Source of the DNA: Nostoc calcicola FACHB-3891
GTDB lineage: Bacteria > Cyanobacteriota > Cyanobacteriia > Cyanobacteriales > Nostocaceae
NCBI RefSeq assembly: GCF_014697355.1
Contig: NZ_JACJRQ010000014.1
Span: 62,001-126,000 of the forward strand
Length of the DNA: 64,000 nt
Reading direction: 5' to 3'
Below the pieces are notes generated by a model. The model was not told where the DNA came from. It ran no database searches and worked only from the letters and a program-made list of their open reading frames with translations. Position numbers and translations under genes: made by a program. Of this stretch, positions 1-7,639 are shown one piece after another (positions within the stretch are counted from its first letter, which is position 1; every line of letters starts with the position of its first letter).

Positions 1-2
1 AA

Positions 3-344
3 AGGTATGGTACGCGGGGTATCGGCATAGATATTGACCCCCAACGCATCCAAGAAGCTAATGACAATGCCCAAAAAGCAGGAGTCACAGATCGGGTGAA
101 GTTTGTTCAGCAAGACTTGTTCAACACTGATTTTAGTGAAGCAACGGTAGTTACACTTTACCTGTTACCAGAAATCAATCTGAAACTCCGCCCCAAACTC
201 TTGAAAGAACTCAAACCCGGTACTCGCATTGTTTCCCATGCCTTTGATATGGGCGACTGGAAACCACAGCAGACACTCAATGTAGAGGGCAAAAGTGTTT
301 ACTATTGGGTAGTTCCTAAAGAGATACCAGCGAATTTGCGATAA
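3..344 (+). CDS. SAM-dependent methyltransferase, C-terminal fragment (5' truncated by window edge)
   Basis: The reading frame is open from the first bases and has no start codon in the window, so this is the 3' part of a larger gene. The visible 113 residues begin in a Rossmann-type SAM-binding region (GIGIDIDPQRIQEANDNA, where the acidic residues would hold the ribose of SAM). A VKFVQQDLF segment and a TVVTLYLLPEINLKLRPKL strand/helix follow, as in class I methyltransferases related to the PrmA/50S L11 MTase-like proteins of cyanobacteria. The substrate cannot be told from this piece. Confidence is good for the fold and low for any specific function. Confidence 0.7.
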   Translation, partial: RYGTRGIGIDIDPQRIQEANDNAQKAGVTDRVKFVQQDLFNTDFSEATVVTLYLLPEINLKLRPKLLKELKPGTRIVSHAFDMGDWKPQQTLNVEGKSVYYWVVPKEIPANLR

Positions 345-356
345 AAACCGTGGCAA

Positions 357-420
357 TTTTGGATTTTGGATTTTGGATTTTGGATTGAGGAAATCATCTA
401 AAATCCAAATCCAAATTCTT
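357..420. repeat. heptameric short tandem repeat (TTTTGGA type)
   Basis: Four head-to-tail copies of a TTTTGGA heptamer are followed by a few copies in inverted orientation (AAATCCAAAT). The array could fold into a weak hairpin. This is the STRR class of repeat spread through Nostoc genomes. The same heptamer recurs at 38488-38512, 45185-45225 and, inside a coding sequence, at 55358-55389. Confidence 0.75.
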
Positions 421-476
421 TGATTTGTATCAAATAAGTAGTGGCATGGCAAGGCTAAAATGTTGCAATAAATTTT

Positions 477-532
477 CTTGTGCTGTGGACATCTTGTCCG
501 CACCGGACGGGCAAGACGCCCATCCCACAAGA
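477..532. repeat. dispersed palindromic repeat E, copy 1
   Basis: The element begins CTTGTG, contains GTGGACATCTTGTCCGC and ends CCCACAAGAG, so its two ends pair (CTTGTGG/CCCACAAG) with an inner hairpin GGACATCTTGTCC. A second copy lies at 3027-3090. The matched ends and palindromic interior suggest a small mobile or REP-like element. I see no coding capacity. Confidence 0.6.
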
Positions 533-660
533 GTCAAGTTAATGCACTATTTTAAGCTTGTCACACCCTACAAATACTACTTCTGAATTCTGACTTCTGA
601 ATTCTGAATTCTGTTATAAGACTTTTAATCTAAAATCCAAAATCGTTTGAGTGAGAAAAT

Positions 661-1470
661 ATGATAGGCTTAAAAGGAAAGAATGCCCTAATTACAGGTG
701 CAACATCAGGTATCGGTCAAGCGATCGCCATCAAATTTGCTCAAGAAGGGTGCAATATCGCTATCAATTACCGTAAAGACTCTGAAGCTGGGGCACAAAC
801 GCAAGAGATGGCATTGCAAGCAGCTTGTGGAGATATTCAAAATTGTGGTGTGAAGTCCTTGCTGGTTGAGGGAGATGTTTCCCAAGAGTCAGATATTGTT
901 GAAATGGTCAATACTGTTGTTAGGGAACTTGGCAGTCTAGATATTCTTATAAACAATGCCGGTATTCAAACAGAAAGTCCATCTCATGAAGTTACCACAG
1001 CAGATTTTGACCGAGTGATTGCAGTCAATCTCCGGGGTGCTTATCTCTGCGCCCGTGAAACTATTAAACACCTGCTATCTGCTAATCGTCGGGGAGTAAT
1101 TATTAATATTTCCAGCGTTCATGAAATTATTCCTCGACCGATGTATATCAGTTATTCTATTAGCAAAGGTGGCATGGAAAATCTCACCAAAACTTTAGCA
1201 TTAGAATACGCTAGTCAAGGTATTCGTGTTAACGCCGTTGCCCCCGGAGCGACAATCACACCAATAAATCAAGCCTGGATAGATGACCCAGAAAAAAAGG
1301 CGATGGTGGAAAGTCACATCCCAATGGGGCGGGCTGGGACTACAGAAGAAATGGCAGCCGCAGTAGCTTTTTTAGCTTCGGATGAAGCCGCATATATCAC
1401 CGGACAAACGCTGTTTGTCGATGGTGGATTGACTCTGTATGCTGATTTCCGGGAAACCTGGTCGGCTTAA
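661..1470 (+). CDS. SDR-family NAD(P)-dependent oxidoreductase (glucose 1-dehydrogenase-like)
   Basis: This 269-residue protein has every classical short-chain dehydrogenase landmark: the dinucleotide-binding TGATSGIG near residues 12-19, the NNAG motif near residue 97, and the catalytic Ser/YxxxK set (ISSVHE, then YSISKGG). The C-terminal GQTLFVDGG closes the fold. The nearest annotation in this family is glucose 1-dehydrogenase/3-oxoacyl reductase, but the substrate is not determined. The gene sits 61 bp upstream of an invertase on the same strand, so a role in sugar metabolism is a reasonable inference. The ATG at 661 follows an AT-rich leader with GAGTGAGAAAAT as a weak ribosome site. Confidence 0.9.
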   Translation: MIGLKGKNALITGATSGIGQAIAIKFAQEGCNIAINYRKDSEAGAQTQEMALQAACGDIQNCGVKSLLVEGDVSQESDIVEMVNTVVRELGSLDILINNAGIQTESPSHEVTTADFDRVIAVNLRGAYLCARETIKHLLSANRRGVIINISSVHEIIPRPMYISYSISKGGMENLTKTLALEYASQGIRVNAVAPGATITPINQAWIDDPEKKAMVESHIPMGRAGTTEEMAAAVAFLASDEAAYITGQTLFVDGGLTLYADFRETWSA

Positions 1471-1531
1471 GAGTTTAGCTGGCGTGCTTTCCACAATTGA
1501 GCCGATACATATCATTAGTGGAATTAAGCGC

Positions 1532-2935
1532 ATGACTCGCACAAGCAATAAGAACACTTTGCTAGAAGCAGAAGCCTGGAAATTTCTGGAAAAGTCGATA
1601 ATTTATTATCAAGGAAAACCCATCGGTACGGTAGCTGCCCGCGATCCAAAGTCAGATGCACTCAATTATGACCAGTGTTTTCTGCGGGATTTTGTGCCTT
1701 CTGCTTTGGTTTTTTTGATGTACGGCAAAGCAGATATTGTCCGCAACTTCTTAATAGAAACACTGAAATTACAAAGTCATGAAAAGCAGATGGACTGCTT
1801 TGAACCGGGAGCGGGGTTAATGCCTGCGAGTTTCAAAGTACAATTCAATGGAAGCGAGGAATATTTGGTTGCTGATTTTGGTGAACAAGCGATCGCTCGC
1901 GTTCCTCCAGTTGATTCTGGTATGTGGTGGATTCTGCTGCTACTAGCTCATGAAAAAGCTACAGGCGATTTGGCTCTAGCGCGTCAGCCAGACTTTCAAA
2001 CAGGAATCAAGTTAATTTTAGATCTTTTCTTGGTACATCGCTTTTCTATGTATCCAACAATGTTAGTTCCCGACGGCGCGTTTATGATTGACCGTCGCCT
2101 GGGAGTTTACGAACATCCTTTAGAAATTCAGGTATTATTTTATGCTTTCCTGAGGGCAGCAAAGGAATTACTTTTACCAGATGGCGATGGTGATACTTAT
2201 CTGGATAAAGTCAACAGGCGATTGGGAGCTTTAAAATATCATATCCGCAATTACTACTGGTTAGACGTGCAGCGATTGCGAGAAATTTATCGTTATAAAG
2301 GTAACGAATTTGGCAAAGAAGTTGCGAATAAATTCAACATTCATTCAGAATCTATCCCTAGTTGGTTAACCGAGTGGTTACCCGAAAATGGAGGATATTT
2401 AGCAGGAAATTTGGGGCCAGGACGGATGGATTTTCGCTTTTTTACTTTGGGAAATCTGATGGCAATCTTAGCTTCCTTAGCCAGTGAAACAGAATCTCAA
2501 AGCATCATGAATTTGTTCGCCGAACGCTCTTCAGACTTGATTGGCTACATGCCTCTTAAAATCTGCTTTCCAGCTTTGGAAGGTTTAGAGTGGAGAATTG
2601 TTACAGGATGTGATTCTAAGAACATCGCTTGGTCTTATCACAACGGTGGCAGCTGGCCTGTTTTATTGTGGTTATTTACCGCTGCCGCCCAGAAAACAGG
2701 TAGGATAGAACTTGCCGAAGAAGCGATCGCCATTGCCGAAAGTCGTTTATTTGAAGATAAATTTCCCGAATACTACGATGGCAACAATGGTCGTTTGATT
2801 GGCAAAGAAGCCAGAATTTATCAAACTTGGAGCATCGCCGGATTACTAGCAGCAAAAAAATTCCTCACAAATCCAGATTATTTGGAATTAATCAGTTTTC
2901 CAGAAGGTCTTGAAGGTCCTGGCTGTAGCATATAA
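1532..2935 (+). CDS. alkaline/neutral invertase, glycoside hydrolase family 100
   Basis: The 467-residue product hydrolyses sucrose to glucose and fructose in the cytoplasm. The family pattern is clear: an N-terminal [22 protein letters not shown], then [15 protein letters not shown] with the proposed catalytic Asp, [16 protein letters not shown], and late conserved blocks [17 protein letters not shown] and [17 protein letters not shown]. An in-frame ATG exists at 1439, but it overlaps the preceding gene and gives a tail unlike the family. The ATG at 1532 ([16 protein letters not shown]) is preferred. Sucrose turnover by such invertases is important in filamentous nitrogen-fixing cyanobacteria, where sucrose moves into heterocysts. 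Confidence 0.92.
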   Translation: MTRTSNKNTLLEAEAWKFLEKSIIYYQGKPIGTVAARDPKSDALNYDQCFLRDFVPSALVFLMYGKADIVRNFLIETLKLQSHEKQMDCFEPGAGLMPASFKVQFNGSEEYLVADFGEQAIARVPPVDSGMWWILLLLAHEKATGDLALARQPDFQTGIKLILDLFLVHRFSMYPTMLVPDGAFMIDRRLGVYEHPLEIQVLFYAFLRAAKELLLPDGDGDTYLDKVNRRLGALKYHIRNYYWLDVQRLREIYRYKGNEFGKEVANKFNIHSESIPSWLTEWLPENGGYLAGNLGPGRMDFRFFTLGNLMAILASLASETESQSIMNLFAERSSDLIGYMPLKICFPALEGLEWRIVTGCDSKNIAWSYHNGGSWPVLLWLFTAAAQKTGRIELAEEAIAIAESRLFEDKFPEYYDGNNGRLIGKEARIYQTWSIAGLLAAKKFLTNPDYLELISFPEGLEGPGCSI

Positions 2936-3026
2936 GGCAATACAGTTCAGTTAAGCATTTTTTCCTTCTCTTTCTCTCTTTTCTCTGTGTCCTCTGCGCC
3001 TGGAGTGGTTCGATAAATTATTCAAT

Positions 3027-3090
3027 CTTGTGGGGTGGACATCTTGTCCGCCCTTGGCTACGGGCGGGCGAGACGCCGACCCCACAAGAG
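3027..3090. repeat. dispersed palindromic repeat E, copy 2
   Basis: This second copy of the element at 477-532 has the ends CTTGTGGGGTGG and CGACCCCACAAGAG and a shared core GTGGACATCTTGTCCGCC. Its terminal pairing is longer than in copy 1. It lies in the 250-bp gap between the invertase and the methyltransferase genes. Confidence 0.6.
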
Positions 3091-3183
3091 TTAATTCGAT
3101 ATTTTTTTATTTTTGAATTTTGAATTGTTAATTGTCAGTCCCTTAAGATAAATCTGTAAACAAATATTAAGGCTTAATTTTCC

Positions 3184-4170
3184 ATGAGTTGGTTTTTTTC
3201 CGGGCTGGGAGTTGTCTTAGCACTACTAACACTCTCACTCACACTGTATCTAATTACTGCTCGTCGTTATCAATCATCTAATTCCGTAGCTAATTCCTAC
3301 GATGAATGGACTGAAGACGGGATTTTGGAGTTTTACTGGGGCGAACACATCCACTTAGGTCATTATGGTTCGCCGCCGCAACGTAAGGATTTTCTGATTG
3401 CCAAATCTGACTTTGTACATGAAATGGTGCGTTGGGGTGGTTTAGATAAATTACCCCCTAGCAGTACCGTCTTGGATGTTGGCTGTGGAATTGGGGGTAG
3501 CAGTCGCATTTTGGCACGGGATTACGGCTTTGCAGTCACAGGTATTACCATCAGTCCCCAACAAGTTGAACGCGCTCAGCAATTAACTTCCTCGGAACTT
3601 GATGTGCAGTTTCTTGTGGATGATGCTATGGCACTTTCTTTTCCAGATGCAAGTTTTGATGTAGTTTGGTCTATTGAAGCCGGGCCACACATGCCAGATA
3701 AAGCCATTTTTGCCAGAGAATTGATGCGGGTGCTAAAGCCTGGTGGAATAATGGTTTTAGCTGACTGGAATCAGAGAGACGATCGCCAAAATCCGCTTAA
3801 TTTTTGGGAGAAACCGGTAATGCGGCAACTATTAGATCAGTGGTCTCATCCCGCTTTTTCCAGCATAGAAGGCTTTAGCGAACTTTTGGTAGCAACGGGA
3901 TTAGTGGAGGGGGAGGTAATAACAGCAGACTGGACGCAACAAACCCTTCCTTCTTGGCTAGATTCCATCTGGCAAGGAGTGATTCGACCAGAAGGATTGG
4001 TGCGTTTTGGTCTTTCTGGTTTCATTAAATCTCTGCGAGAAGTACCTACCCTGCTACTGATGCGGCTAGCATTCGGCACCGGTCTATGCCGATTTGGGAT
4101 GTTCCGCGCCACAAGAGCTAACTCGTTGCCACAATCAACACGGCAGACAGTTTCGATTGAAACTGCTTAA
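3184..4170 (+). CDS. 2-methyl-6-phytyl/solanyl-benzoquinone methyltransferase (MPBQ/MSBQ MT)
   Basis: The 328-residue protein has one N-terminal membrane segment (about residues 3-25), then SAM-methyltransferase motifs: motif I VLDVGCGIGGSSR near residue 96, the conserved SIEAGPHMPDK block, and VLKPGGIMVLADWNQRD. From memory it follows the Synechocystis Sll0418 enzyme almost block by block (NSVANSYDEWTEDGILEFYW, then MRQLLDQWSHPAFSSIEGF). That enzyme methylates the benzoquinone head group in tocopherol and plastoquinone synthesis. The membrane anchor suits lipid-soluble substrates at the thylakoid or plasma membrane. Flanking genes are not functionally linked. Confidence 0.9.
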   Translation: MSWFFSGLGVVLALLTLSLTLYLITARRYQSSNSVANSYDEWTEDGILEFYWGEHIHLGHYGSPPQRKDFLIAKSDFVHEMVRWGGLDKLPPSSTVLDVGCGIGGSSRILARDYGFAVTGITISPQQVERAQQLTSSELDVQFLVDDAMALSFPDASFDVVWSIEAGPHMPDKAIFARELMRVLKPGGIMVLADWNQRDDRQNPLNFWEKPVMRQLLDQWSHPAFSSIEGFSELLVATGLVEGEVITADWTQQTLPSWLDSIWQGVIRPEGLVRFGLSGFIKSLREVPTLLLMRLAFGTGLCRFGMFRATRANSLPQSTRQTVSIETA

Positions 4171-4202
4171 GTTTGACAAGCCAAAAACTATGTTTCAGAG
4201 AG

Positions 4203-4335
4203 TTTTTGGACTGGGGACTGGGGACTGGGAAAAGTTTTTGAAAATTTGGTGGTGGGTAAAAGCCCCGACCACCAAATTTTCGATTTGGCACCCAATCCCT
4301 AATCCCTAATCTCCAGTCCCCAGTCCCCAGTCCCT
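4203..4335. repeat. long imperfect hairpin of heptameric repeats (GGGGACT / AGTCCCC)
   Basis: GGACTGGGGACTGGGGACTG on the left arm is complementary to CCAGTCCCCAGTCCCCAGTC on the right arm, with about 85 bases between. The structure lies between two convergent genes (the methyltransferase and aspS), so its transcript could act as a terminator for both. The heptamer composition marks it as STRR-type DNA. Confidence 0.65.
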
Positions 4336-4378
4336 CTTTCATGCTTGGCTGTGAAATTTTTTCATCAGGACTGTTTTG

Positions 4379-6166
4379 TTAAGATTTCGGCTTATATGTC
4401 GAAGCAACATGCAATTCTTTTAATTGCTTGACATCTACGCCCGAAGGTGCATCTGTTAACAAACAACGGGCTTGTTGCGTCTTCGGAAAAGCAATCACAT
4501 CCCGAATCGATTCTTCCCCAGCTAGCAACATTACCAAACGATCTAAACCGTAGGCGATGCCACCATGCGGCGGTGTACCATATTCAAATGCTTCCAACAA
4601 AAAGCCAAATTTATTTTGTGCTTCTTCAGGAGACAAACCGATCGCATCAAACACCTGTTGTTGAATTTCCCGCTGATAAATCCGCAGACTTCCACCCCCG
4701 ACTTCCACGCCGTTGAGTATCAAGTCATAAGCTTGGGCGCGGGCTGTTTTTAAGTCGTCCAAATCATCAGGATGGGGTGCTGTAAACGGGTGGTGTAGTG
4801 CTTCCAGGCGTTTTTCGCCGGCGTTCCACTCAAACATCGGGAAATCTGTAATCCACAGCAAGTTAATTTTCTCTGGATCGATTAAGCCAAATTCTTTAGC
4901 AATAACTTGGCGTAATCTATCTAAAGTTTTATTAACGGTAGCAGCATCACCAGCGCCAAACAATAACAAATGTCCTGCTTTGGCACCTGTGCGGCTGAGA
5001 ATTTCCTGTTTTTGTTCTTCGCTTAGGTTGTCTTTAATTGCGCCAATGGTGTCGATTTCGCCATCGTCTCTCACGCGGATATAAGCTAAACCTTTAGCAC
5101 CGGCTTCGCTGGCTTCTTTGAATAAATCACCACCTGGTTTAATGCGGACATTAGAAATTACATCGTTGCCGTTGGGAATGGGTAGGATTTTGACGACACC
5201 ACCATTGATTACGGTGTCTCGAAAGACTTTGAAACCAGAGTCTTTGACAATATCCGAGACGTTGACTAATTCCAAACCATAGCGGGTGTCTGGTTTATCG
5301 CTACCGTAGCGTTCCATGCCTTCAGCGTAGGTGAGACGGGGGAAAGGGCGCTGTAATTCAATGCCTTTAACGGTTTTGAAGATATGGCAAACTAACTCTT
5401 CGTTGAGTTCGATAATTTCTTCTTGGGACATGAAGCTCATTTCCATGTCCAACTGAGTGAATTCTGGTTGTCTGTCGGCGCGTAAATCTTCATCGCGGAA
5501 GCAACGGGCAATTTGATAATATCTATCCAAGCCGGAGACCATCAGCAATTGTTTAAATAGCTGGGGTGATTGGGGTAGAGCAAACCATTCACCAGGGTTG
5601 ACGCGACTGGGTAGGATATAATCTCTGGCACCTTCGGGAGTAGAACGGGTAAGTATGGGGGTTTCGACTTCGATGAAACCTTCCAAATCTTCCAGGTAAC
5701 GGCGCATGGCTTTGACAATTTGATGACGCAGTTGCAAATTTTGCGCCATGCGATCGCGTCGCAAATCCAAATAGCGATATTTCAGCCGCAAATCTTCCCG
5801 CACTGTTTCGGTGTCAGCTACGGAAACTTGGAAAGGTAACTGTTTGCGGACAGCATTGAGAAGTTCAATTTTATCGGCGTAAATTTCGATCTCGCCAGTT
5901 GGTAAACGGGGATTTAGGGATTCTTCGGGGCGTTGTGTCACCCTACCAGTGATTGCGACAACATATTCATTTCGCAGGGCATTTGCCGGTTCATAGGAAT
6001 CGGGGGTGCGTTGCGGATCGCTGACGATTTGGACAATGCCAGAGCGATCGCGTAAATCTAAAAATATCACGCCCCCATGATCGCGGCGACGGTCTATCCA
6101 TCCGTAAAAGGTAACAGTTTCTCCAATATGTTCTTTTCGGACTTCGCCGCAATAGTGAGTTCGCAT
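4379..6166 (-). CDS. aspS: aspartyl-tRNA synthetase (bacterial type)
   Basis: The 595-residue length matches bacterial AspRS, which charges tRNA-Asp. An N-terminal OB-fold anticodon domain ([29 protein letters not shown]) comes first. The class II core follows, with motif 2 ([20 protein letters not shown]) and motif 3 ([12 protein letters not shown]). Between them is the bacterial GAD insertion domain (about residues 290-420). Whether it also charges tRNA-Asn cannot be decided by eye. It stands alone, convergent with the upstream methyltransferase gene. Confidence 0.97.
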   Translation of the reverse strand: MRTHYCGEVRKEHIGETVTFYGWIDRRRDHGGVIFLDLRDRSGIVQIVSDPQRTPDSYEPANALRNEYVVAITGRVTQRPEESLNPRLPTGEIEIYADKIELLNAVRKQLPFQVSVADTETVREDLRLKYRYLDLRRDRMAQNLQLRHQIVKAMRRYLEDLEGFIEVETPILTRSTPEGARDYILPSRVNPGEWFALPQSPQLFKQLLMVSGLDRYYQIARCFRDEDLRADRQPEFTQLDMEMSFMSQEEIIELNEELVCHIFKTVKGIELQRPFPRLTYAEGMERYGSDKPDTRYGLELVNVSDIVKDSGFKVFRDTVINGGVVKILPIPNGNDVISNVRIKPGGDLFKEASEAGAKGLAYIRVRDDGEIDTIGAIKDNLSEEQKQEILSRTGAKAGHLLLFGAGDAATVNKTLDRLRQVIAKEFGLIDPEKINLLWITDFPMFEWNAGEKRLEALHHPFTAPHPDDLDDLKTARAQAYDLILNGVEVGGGSLRIYQREIQQQVFDAIGLSPEEAQNKFGFLLEAFEYGTPPHGGIAYGLDRLVMLLAGEESIRDVIAFPKTQQARCLLTDAPSGVDVKQLKELHVASTYKPKS

Positions 6167-6335
6167 AAGTGTTAGTTCTGGTTTCCGGGGCTAGATTGGC
6201 AAGTAAATGTCAAAGCCTTCCCATTATCTAGCATCAATAGTAATTGTAGTAGTTCCAGTTCCAGAAAAAACGGAATAATCTCAGACTATATATATCGGGA
6301 AGCCATGACACCGCAAGAGTGAGTTTTGCCTATTT

Positions 6336-6560
6336 TTACAATAGTTTCCGGAATTCCTCACGGCTGATTTGGCAATCACGGAGTATCTGTGCTAACAAGC
6401 CAAAACCAATTGTTTCACCAGAATGCACTGGAACAACAGTTTGACGACCATCACTGTGTATCAAAAAATAGTGACTATCTCGGATTCTTGCTACCTCAAA
6501 ACCTACTTTTTTTAACGTTGTAATTACTTGTTGTCCAGTCAAGCTCGGTAGTTTGCTCAT
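6336..6560 (-). CDS. hicA: HicA-type mRNA interferase toxin, antitoxin-less and with altered conserved residues
   Basis: The 74-residue protein has the HicA/YcfA double-stranded-RNA-binding-like fold: SLTGQQVITTLKKVGFEVARIRDSHYF..., then TVVPVHSGETIGFGLLAQIL and a final helix. HicA toxins cleave mRNA using a His in a GSH motif. Here His30 is kept, but the preceding glycine is Asp28 (DSH), and the usual proline of the TI-x-PG loop is Phe53. Its ATG overlaps the ancestral stop of the wrecked hicB gene (ATGA), which shows an original translationally coupled hicBA operon. With no working antitoxin, these changes may reflect selection for an inactive toxin. Confidence 0.85.
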   Translation of the reverse strand: MSKLPSLTGQQVITTLKKVGFEVARIRDSHYFLIHSDGRQTVVPVHSGETIGFGLLAQILRDCQISREEFRKLL

Positions 6561-6942
6561 ACTTGAACAAAAACCCTCTACACACCGATAAACTCTAATG
6601 CTTCGGCGTTTTCTTGCTCAACTTCTAAACAAAGTTCAATAGCTTCTTTAATCCGCTCTATCAGTTGGTCTAGAGATTTGGCTTGGGTCGCGACGCGATC
6701 CTGCCAGACTAGGCACGGAGGCAACAAAATAACCTTCAGAGGTTGTTTTAAAAGTAGTTAACTGTAATTTTAGGCACTTGTTGATCCCCCCTAACCCCCC
6801 TTAAAAAGGGGGGAACCGGAGCTAAAGTCCCCCTTTTTAAGGGGGATTTAGGGGGATCTAAAACTTTTAGCTACCAACGAGAGGACTTTTCAAACATCCT
6901 CTCAGAGTCGCGTTCTATAATAACGTTAAATTCTCTGGTCAT
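6557..6942 (-). pseudogene. hicB: hicB antitoxin gene interrupted by a MITE, with a frameshift and a nonsense codon
   Basis: Reading leftward from the ATG at 6942 gives MTREFNVIIERDSE up to about 6902. A 163-bp MITE with a 3-bp target duplication then intervenes. Removing it rejoins exactly in frame to GYFVASVPSL, the HicB signature. About 10 codons later a 1-base shift (6688-6702) moves the frame, after which TQAKSLDQLIERIKEAIEL and LCLEVEQENAEALEFIGV continue. A TAG at 6578-6580 sits where a Gln codon is expected, and the ancestral TGA overlaps the hicA start. So there are at least three lesions. HicB normally neutralises HicA and represses the operon. Confidence 0.88.
6739..6901. mobile_element. 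MITE family A, copy A1, inserted in hicB
   Basis: This 163-bp element has terminal inverted repeats GAGGTTGTTTTAAAAGT and ACTTTTCAAACATCCTC, flanked by a direct TCA duplication (6736-6738 and 6902-6904). The interior is a long palindrome built from CCCCCTTTTTAAGGGGG-like sequence with no coding capacity. Copies A2 (27098-27261) and A3 (28278-28440) have the same length, ends and a 3-bp TNA-type duplication. TNA targets are a known habit of the IS1031 group of the IS5 family, so such a transposase may have moved it. Confidence 0.85.
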
Positions 6943-7218
6943 CTTGAGGTTGTTGTTTGGTGAGGTAATCTAATTTTAGAGTAGTTGAGTAGGTGCGATC
7001 GCAAAAGAAGGATTTAGAACATTAAGGTTTGACTGTTGTGATAGCTGATATGGATAAGCAACAGTAAAGTGATTTGTTAGAGGGAACAGTATTTGGTGGT
7101 GTCTCCCTTACTTGCGATCGCAGGAGTTACAATCCTCCTTTTAAAATTGCCGCAGAATTATCAGTAAAGTTAGTGCTGAGTGTGGCAACAAAAACTTCAG
7201 CATGATTTACAAAAGCTT
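6943..7218. other. intergenic region upstream of the former hicBA operon
   Basis: No gene is visible here. The DNA contains two HIP1-type GCGATCGCA sites (near 6997 and 7115) and presumably the old hicBA promoter close to 6942. The rest is AT-rich sequence without recognised structure. Confidence 0.4.
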
Positions 7219-7445
7219 CAGTGTTGATAACCAACGTTGTAACGTTGATGACTAACATTACAACATTAAGGACAAACATTGTAGTGTTAATCACCAACGT
7301 TGTAATCTTAAGGACAAAAGTTGTAATGTTGATGACTAAACATTACAACATTAAGGACAAGCATTGTAGTGTTAATCACCAACGTTGTAATCTTAAGGAC
7401 AAAAGTTGTAATGTTGATGACCAATGTTGTAATTTTAATAAGCAA
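7219..7445. repeat. 21-bp minisatellite with alternating strand-symmetric units
   Basis: About ten units of 21 bp follow one another, each built on (A/G)(C/A)GTTGTAATNTTNANGACNA or its partly inverted form ACATTACAACATTAAGGACAA. Five successive unit types repeat as a block of about 105 bp. One extra A near 7339 shifts the frame between the blocks. An open frame on the plus strand (7221-7493) reads as a heptad LxTNVVx repeat, but it changes register after the extra base and has no recognisable product. I treat it as a satellite and not a gene. Confidence 0.75.
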
Positions 7446-7639
7446 AATTTAATTATTTTATTAGTTACATTAATGTTACTAATATTTACTTGAAGATTCA
7501 AAGATGAGGGCGCACGGCCATGCATTAATATCACGTATTGCATCAAAAATTTTTATATTTTGCTTATTTTTCCAAAATCTGCAATATTGCAGAGTAAAGT
7601 TGTATAAAATCTCTGTAAAAACCTCTTGCTGACGCAATT

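Noticed and set aside
1439-1531. Upstream ATG for the invertase gene, overlapping the SDR gene
   Set aside because: The extra 31 residues do not resemble the GH100 family and overlap the previous coding sequence. The ATG at 1532 fits better.
7221-7493. 90-residue plus-strand frame across the 21-bp minisatellite
   Set aside because: The heptad-like reading changes register after one extra base and becomes Cys/Lys-rich. The pattern is explained by repeat DNA.
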